Assembly: GCA_945882995.1 (NCBI GenBank) | Contig: CAMCXE010000015.1 | Span: forward strand, 1 to 32,501 | Reading direction: 5' to 3' | DNA from: Thalassocella blandensis | Lineage (GTDB): Bacteria; Pseudomonadota; Gammaproteobacteria; Pseudomonadales; Cellvibrionaceae | DNA length: 32,501 bases | Shown: one piece after another, positions 31,427-32,501 of the stretch | Layout of the letters: the number at the start of each line of letters is the position of its first letter | Position numbering within the stretch: the first letter of the stretch is position 1 | Notes under the pieces: model-generated | Seen by the model: the letters and a program-made list of their open reading frames with translations, nothing else | Told to the model about the DNA's origin: nothing | The model's database searches: none | Program-made: the position numbers and the translations under genes

Positions 31427-32501
31427 TGTCGGAAGACGCAAGTTCAGAAGATAAAACGGAAGACCCAACCCCGAGACGCTTGGAGAAAACCCGTGAAGAC
31501 GGGCAGGTTGCGCGTTCCCGCGAATTGACCACCAGTGCGATGTTGTTGGTGTCGGTTATCGGCTTATGGATTTTTGGTAGTGACATGGTGCGGCAAATGG
31601 CCGGCATCTTTCAGCACAATTTTGCCATTCCCCGCGAGGTGATATTTGATTCCAATTTAATGGTGCATTATGCCGGCGCGTCCTTATTGAACGGCTTATG
31701 GATGCTGCTGCCATTTATGGGCTTAATGCTTGCGGCCGCGTTGGTGGCGCCCATTGTCTTGGGCGGGTTTCTGTTTAGTGGCAGTAGTTTTATGCCCAAA
31801 TTTAGCCGTATGGACCCTTTTGCCGGACTTAAGCGCATGTTTTCCACCAAGGCGCTAATTGAATTGGCAAAAGCCTGGGCAAAAACCATCGTTATCATGC
31901 TGGCGTCCTATTGGGTAATGAAAAGCACCATTAACGCCGTATTAGGTTTGAGCCAGGAGCCCCTAGCGACCGGCATGGCGCACATGTTGGATTTGTGCCT
32001 TTGGGGCACGGTGTGGATTTCCTGCTCCACACTGATTATTGCCGCGGTGGATGTGCCACTGCAAATTTGGGAATTCACCAAAAAGCTGAAAATGACGTTG
32101 CAAGAAGTTAAGGATGAAATGAAGGATTCGGAAGGGCGTCCTGAGGTTAAAGGGCGTATTCGTCAACTGCAGCGTGAGGTATCGCAGCGCCGTATGATGG
32201 CTAATGTGCCCAACGCCGATGTCATTATCACCAACCCCACGCACTATTCTATTGCGCTACGCTATAACCCGTCGGCCCAAGGCGCGCCCATTTTGTTGGC
32301 CAAAGGCGTTGACCACATGGCCTTGAAAATCCGTGAAATTGCTAAGGCACACAAAATCGAATTTGTAGAATCTCCTGTCTTGGCCCGGGCTATTTTTCAC
32401 ACCACAGAGCTTGATGCGGAAATTCCAGCGGGTTTATATGTAGCCGTGGCACAAGTGTTGGCTTACGTATTTGGCTTGCGAAATTTTCGCAAGGGTAGGG
32501 G
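31426..32501 (+). CDS. flhB: Flagellar export substrate-specificity switch FlhB (3' end beyond the window)
   Basis: The frame runs from a GTG at 31426 to the window edge, 358 residues without a stop. The N-terminus shows EDPTPRRLEKTREDGQVARSRE, the hallmark of the FlhB/YscU family, followed by four transmembrane helices and the cytosolic domain with the self-cleavage motif NPTH (270-273) in VIITNPTHYSIALRY. Autocleavage at Asn-Pro switches export from rod/hook to filament proteins. Members have about 375-380 residues, so only a few codons should be missing. It overlaps fliR by one base. flhA is expected next, outside the window. Confidence 0.96.
   Translation, partial: MSEDASSEDKTEDPTPRRLEKTREDGQVARSRELTTSAMLLVSVIGLWIFGSDMVRQMAGIFQHNFAIPREVIFDSNLMVHYAGASLLNGLWMLLPFMGLMLAAALVAPIVLGGFLFSGSSFMPKFSRMDPFAGLKRMFSTKALIELAKAWAKTIVIMLASYWVMKSTINAVLGLSQEPLATGMAHMLDLCLWGTVWISCSTLIIAAVDVPLQIWEFTKKLKMTLQEVKDEMKDSEGRPEVKGRIRQLQREVSQRRMMANVPNADVIITNPTHYSIALRYNPSAQGAPILLAKGVDHMALKIREIAKAHKIEFVESPVLARAIFHTTELDAEIPAGLYVAVAQVLAYVFGLRNFRKGR

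Overview
The window looks like a chromosomal segment of a marine-type gammaproteobacterium, most probably from the Cellvibrionales (Cellvibrio, Saccharophagus, Teredinibacter or Simiduia relatives). This is an inference from four things: a lipoprotein with a long poly-serine linker, a Pseudomonas/Vibrio-style polar flagellar gene order, a 180-kDa-type NAD-glutamate dehydrogenase, and dense short palindromic intergenic elements. No rRNA, tRNA, CRISPR array or complete insertion sequence was seen.

Layout. (1) 1-6.1 kb is a plastic region. It holds a C-terminal ORF fragment, a protein-lysine-methyltransferase-like enzyme, a TMEM175-type channel, a small outer-membrane barrel, an N-terminally truncated ABC-2 permease, a glutathione-transferase-like protein and ppnP. 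Three copies of a 140-bp element with inverted ends and one separate 166-bp cruciform element lie among them, and one copy abuts a broken signal-peptide gene. (2) 6.1-10.7 kb carries cmoM (tRNA wobble-uridine modification), then the polar chemotaxis module parC-parP-cheW, a DUF2802 protein and a small lipoprotein. cheW has a good candidate sigma-54 promoter. (3) 10.7-20.6 kb is on the minus strand: a MoxR-DUF58-DUF4381-BatA-BatB/C-BatD operon with overlapping or nearly touching genes, then a poly-Ser beta-propeller lipoprotein. (4) 20.9-26.0 kb, plus strand: the large NAD-glutamate dehydrogenase translationally coupled to a DUF2835 protein. (5) 26.0-26.7 kb is an 800-bp gene-free stretch made of nested inverted-repeat elements. 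(6) 26.8-32.5 kb is the flagellar operon fliL-fliM-fliN-fliO-fliP-fliQ-fliR-flhB, cut by the window edge, with a strong sigma-54 promoter candidate in front of fliL.

How the parts work together. The fli genes encode the switch (FliM, FliN), the stator-associated protein FliL and the export gate (FliO, FliP, FliQ, FliR, FlhB). ParC, ParP and CheW place and couple chemoreceptor arrays at the pole. In Pseudomonas and Vibrio these belong to one long fla-che locus; here they are about 17 kb apart. The MoxR/Bat operon is a typical AAA+/VWA envelope-stress or chaperone-like system. The least explained DNA is the set of at least four palindromic element families between genes; these are the best leads in the window. 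The genes themselves mostly belong to known families.
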